NCBI GenBank assembly: GCA_018660835.1
Contig: JABJJN010000076.1
Location: 1-64,000 of the forward strand
Source of the DNA: Gemmatimonadota bacterium
GTDB taxonomy: Bacteria; Latescibacterota; UBA2968; UBA8231
DNA length: 64,000 nt
Reading direction: 5' to 3'
The position numbers and the translations under genes were made by a program. This document shows positions 62,995 to 64,000 of this stretch, one piece after another. The first letter of the stretch is position 1; each line of letters begins with the position of its first letter. Under the pieces are notes generated by a model. That model ran no database searches and was not told the origin of the DNA. It was given only the letters and a program-made list of their open reading frames with translations.

Positions 62995-64000
62995 AGACCA
63001 CAGCTTGGCAGATTGAGCCCGACAATCCGCGCTGGACGGTCCTTGGGGGAATCCTCTGTGCACTCATTGTGCTCGCACCCGCCTTCCTGTCACCTTTCCA
63101 CGTATTTCTGGTGGTGGGTACTGTCGTCGCTGCGGGGGCCGTGTTGTTTTCGCCTCGTCGTGCGGTGATGGCGATGGTGGTTGTCGCGACGGCGCTGCCC
63201 GTGCACATCGTGGATGCGACGCATATCCCCCTGGGACTGCGGCCCTGGGAAGTCCTCATGCTGCTGGCGGGGGGCTTCGTCCTTGTGGATATCGTCTTTC
63301 TGCGTCAGCTACGGATCGTACGCACGAGTGTCGATGGCCACGTTCTCGCCTTTGTCGGCGTCGCACTGCTGTCAGCCTTTGTTGGAGGGCTGCACGGCAA
63401 CGCCGACGATGTCATCCTGCGCAACATGCGATACCCTCTCTACTACGCTGCCTTCTTTCTGGTGACACAGAGTGTTGATGCACGCAGTGTTACCGAACGC
63501 TTCAGCCTGTTGTTCATTGCTGTCGGTGCCTGTGTGAGTGCGGAATACGTGATGGAATTTCTCGGCGCCATCGATCTATCGTCGGGAAATCGCTTCGTGC
63601 GTGTCGCGCGTCGGCAGGGAATCGTGCTGCCCCTGAGTCTGTTGATGATCGTCAACTATCTCATCCATGATCGAACAAGATGGCGTGGATGGCTGCCGGC
63701 GATGTTCGTGTTCACGGGAATCGGTTTCGCCCTGACGCTGGGCCGGGGCATGTGGGCAGCATTCACCGTTGGCCTGCTGGTCAGTATCTGGCTCTGGCAG
63801 GCGGGGCAACCTGCCGCACGACGACGTTGGTGGAAGGGCGTGGTGCTCGCCGTCGGACTCGTTGGCACCCTCGGCCTGACGATGATGGTCTTCCAGCGTG
63901 TGACGGGTACCTCCATTTCGGCACATGCTATCGAGCGTTCCCGCACATTCGTCGACTACACTCGTGATGTGCAGGTCCTGTCCCGACTACTCAACTACGC
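62991..64000 (+). CDS. O-antigen-ligase-like polytopic membrane protein, partial
   Basis: At least 336 residues are present and the frame is open to the window edge. It starts at ATGA overlapping the methyltransferase stop. About nine or ten hydrophobic helices alternate with short loops, and a charged loop (SSGNRFVRVARRQG) precedes a helix with LTLGRGMWAAF, the RG motif pattern of the Wzy/WaaL O-antigen ligase family. It is probably involved in assembly or attachment of surface polysaccharide. The catalytic periplasmic loop may lie beyond 64000. Confidence 0.75.
   Translation, partial: MKTTAWQIEPDNPRWTVLGGILCALIVLAPAFLSPFHVFLVVGTVVAAGAVLFSPRRAVMAMVVVATALPVHIVDATHIPLGLRPWEVLMLLAGGFVLVDIVFLRQLRIVRTSVDGHVLAFVGVALLSAFVGGLHGNADDVILRNMRYPLYYAAFFLVTQSVDARSVTERFSLLFIAVGACVSAEYVMEFLGAIDLSSGNRFVRVARRQGIVLPLSLLMIVNYLIHDRTRWRGWLPAMFVFTGIGFALTLGRGMWAAFTVGLLVSIWLWQAGQPAARRRWWKGVVLAVGLVGTLGLTMMVFQRVTGTSISAHAIERSRTFVDYTRDVQVLSRLLNY

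Overview
The window looks like one contig of a Gram-negative, GC-rich (roughly 60%) bacterium of the FCB group, most likely an uncultured Latescibacterota-type or sponge/marine relative. This placement is inference from gene content: a full-length SprA-like outer-membrane protein, LptF/LptG (so an LPS outer membrane), FliG, SelA, and a dense load of sulfatases, phytanoyl-CoA-type dioxygenases, Gfo/Idh/MocA oxidoreductases and sugar isomerases. No rRNA is present to confirm it. One tRNA, tRNA-Asp(GTC), is seen. No CRISPR array or insertion sequence is visible.

Layout. 1-1.87 kb is the end of an integrative element: an AT-richer large serine integrase has cut a Gfo/Idh/MocA gene in two, and only the 5' half of that gene remains (1846-2448). 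2.5-8.5 kb holds tRNA-Asp with its promoter and terminator, a minus-strand ATP-grasp-like gene / larE / def operon, and a plus-strand SDR / oxidoreductase pair. 8.5-19 kb is a cell-envelope and housekeeping block: a seven-LysM amidase, selA with a lipoprotein gene, a solitary fliG, a PAS protein, a HEAT-like protein, and lptF-lptG. 19.4-30.7 kb runs on the plus strand: sprA, a ComEA-like gene, PilM- and PilN-like genes, coaD, obgE and dprA. It mixes outer-membrane secretion and DNA-uptake functions with core metabolism.

30.7-36.9 kb pairs minus-strand feoA-feoB-feoB-associated genes with a divergent plus-strand cassette: porin, covalent-FMN protein, four-helix His-rich membrane protein and a conserved secreted protein. 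Together they suggest an iron acquisition or reduction module. This is my best candidate for a poorly described system here.

36.9-62.2 kb is a catabolic/accessory region. It has four sulfatases, a SGNH esterase, two PhyH-type dioxygenases, two TIM-barrel isomerases, an enolase-superfamily enzyme, a second SDR, a cupin, a D-threonine-aldolase-like enzyme, a DegT aminotransferase, a Gfo/Idh-like protein without the glycine-rich loop, an FG-GAP protein, two GNATs, an ECF sigma factor with a membrane partner, and several small membrane or lipoproteins. The content suggests degradation of sulfated or methylated polyol/sugar compounds, but no substrate can be read from sequence. The window ends in a surface-polysaccharide locus (methyltransferase, O-antigen-ligase-like membrane protein, cut by the window edge).

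Many adjacent genes overlap by ATGA or TGATG, so translational coupling is common. GTG and TTG starts occur repeatedly and several starts remain uncertain; each entry says where.
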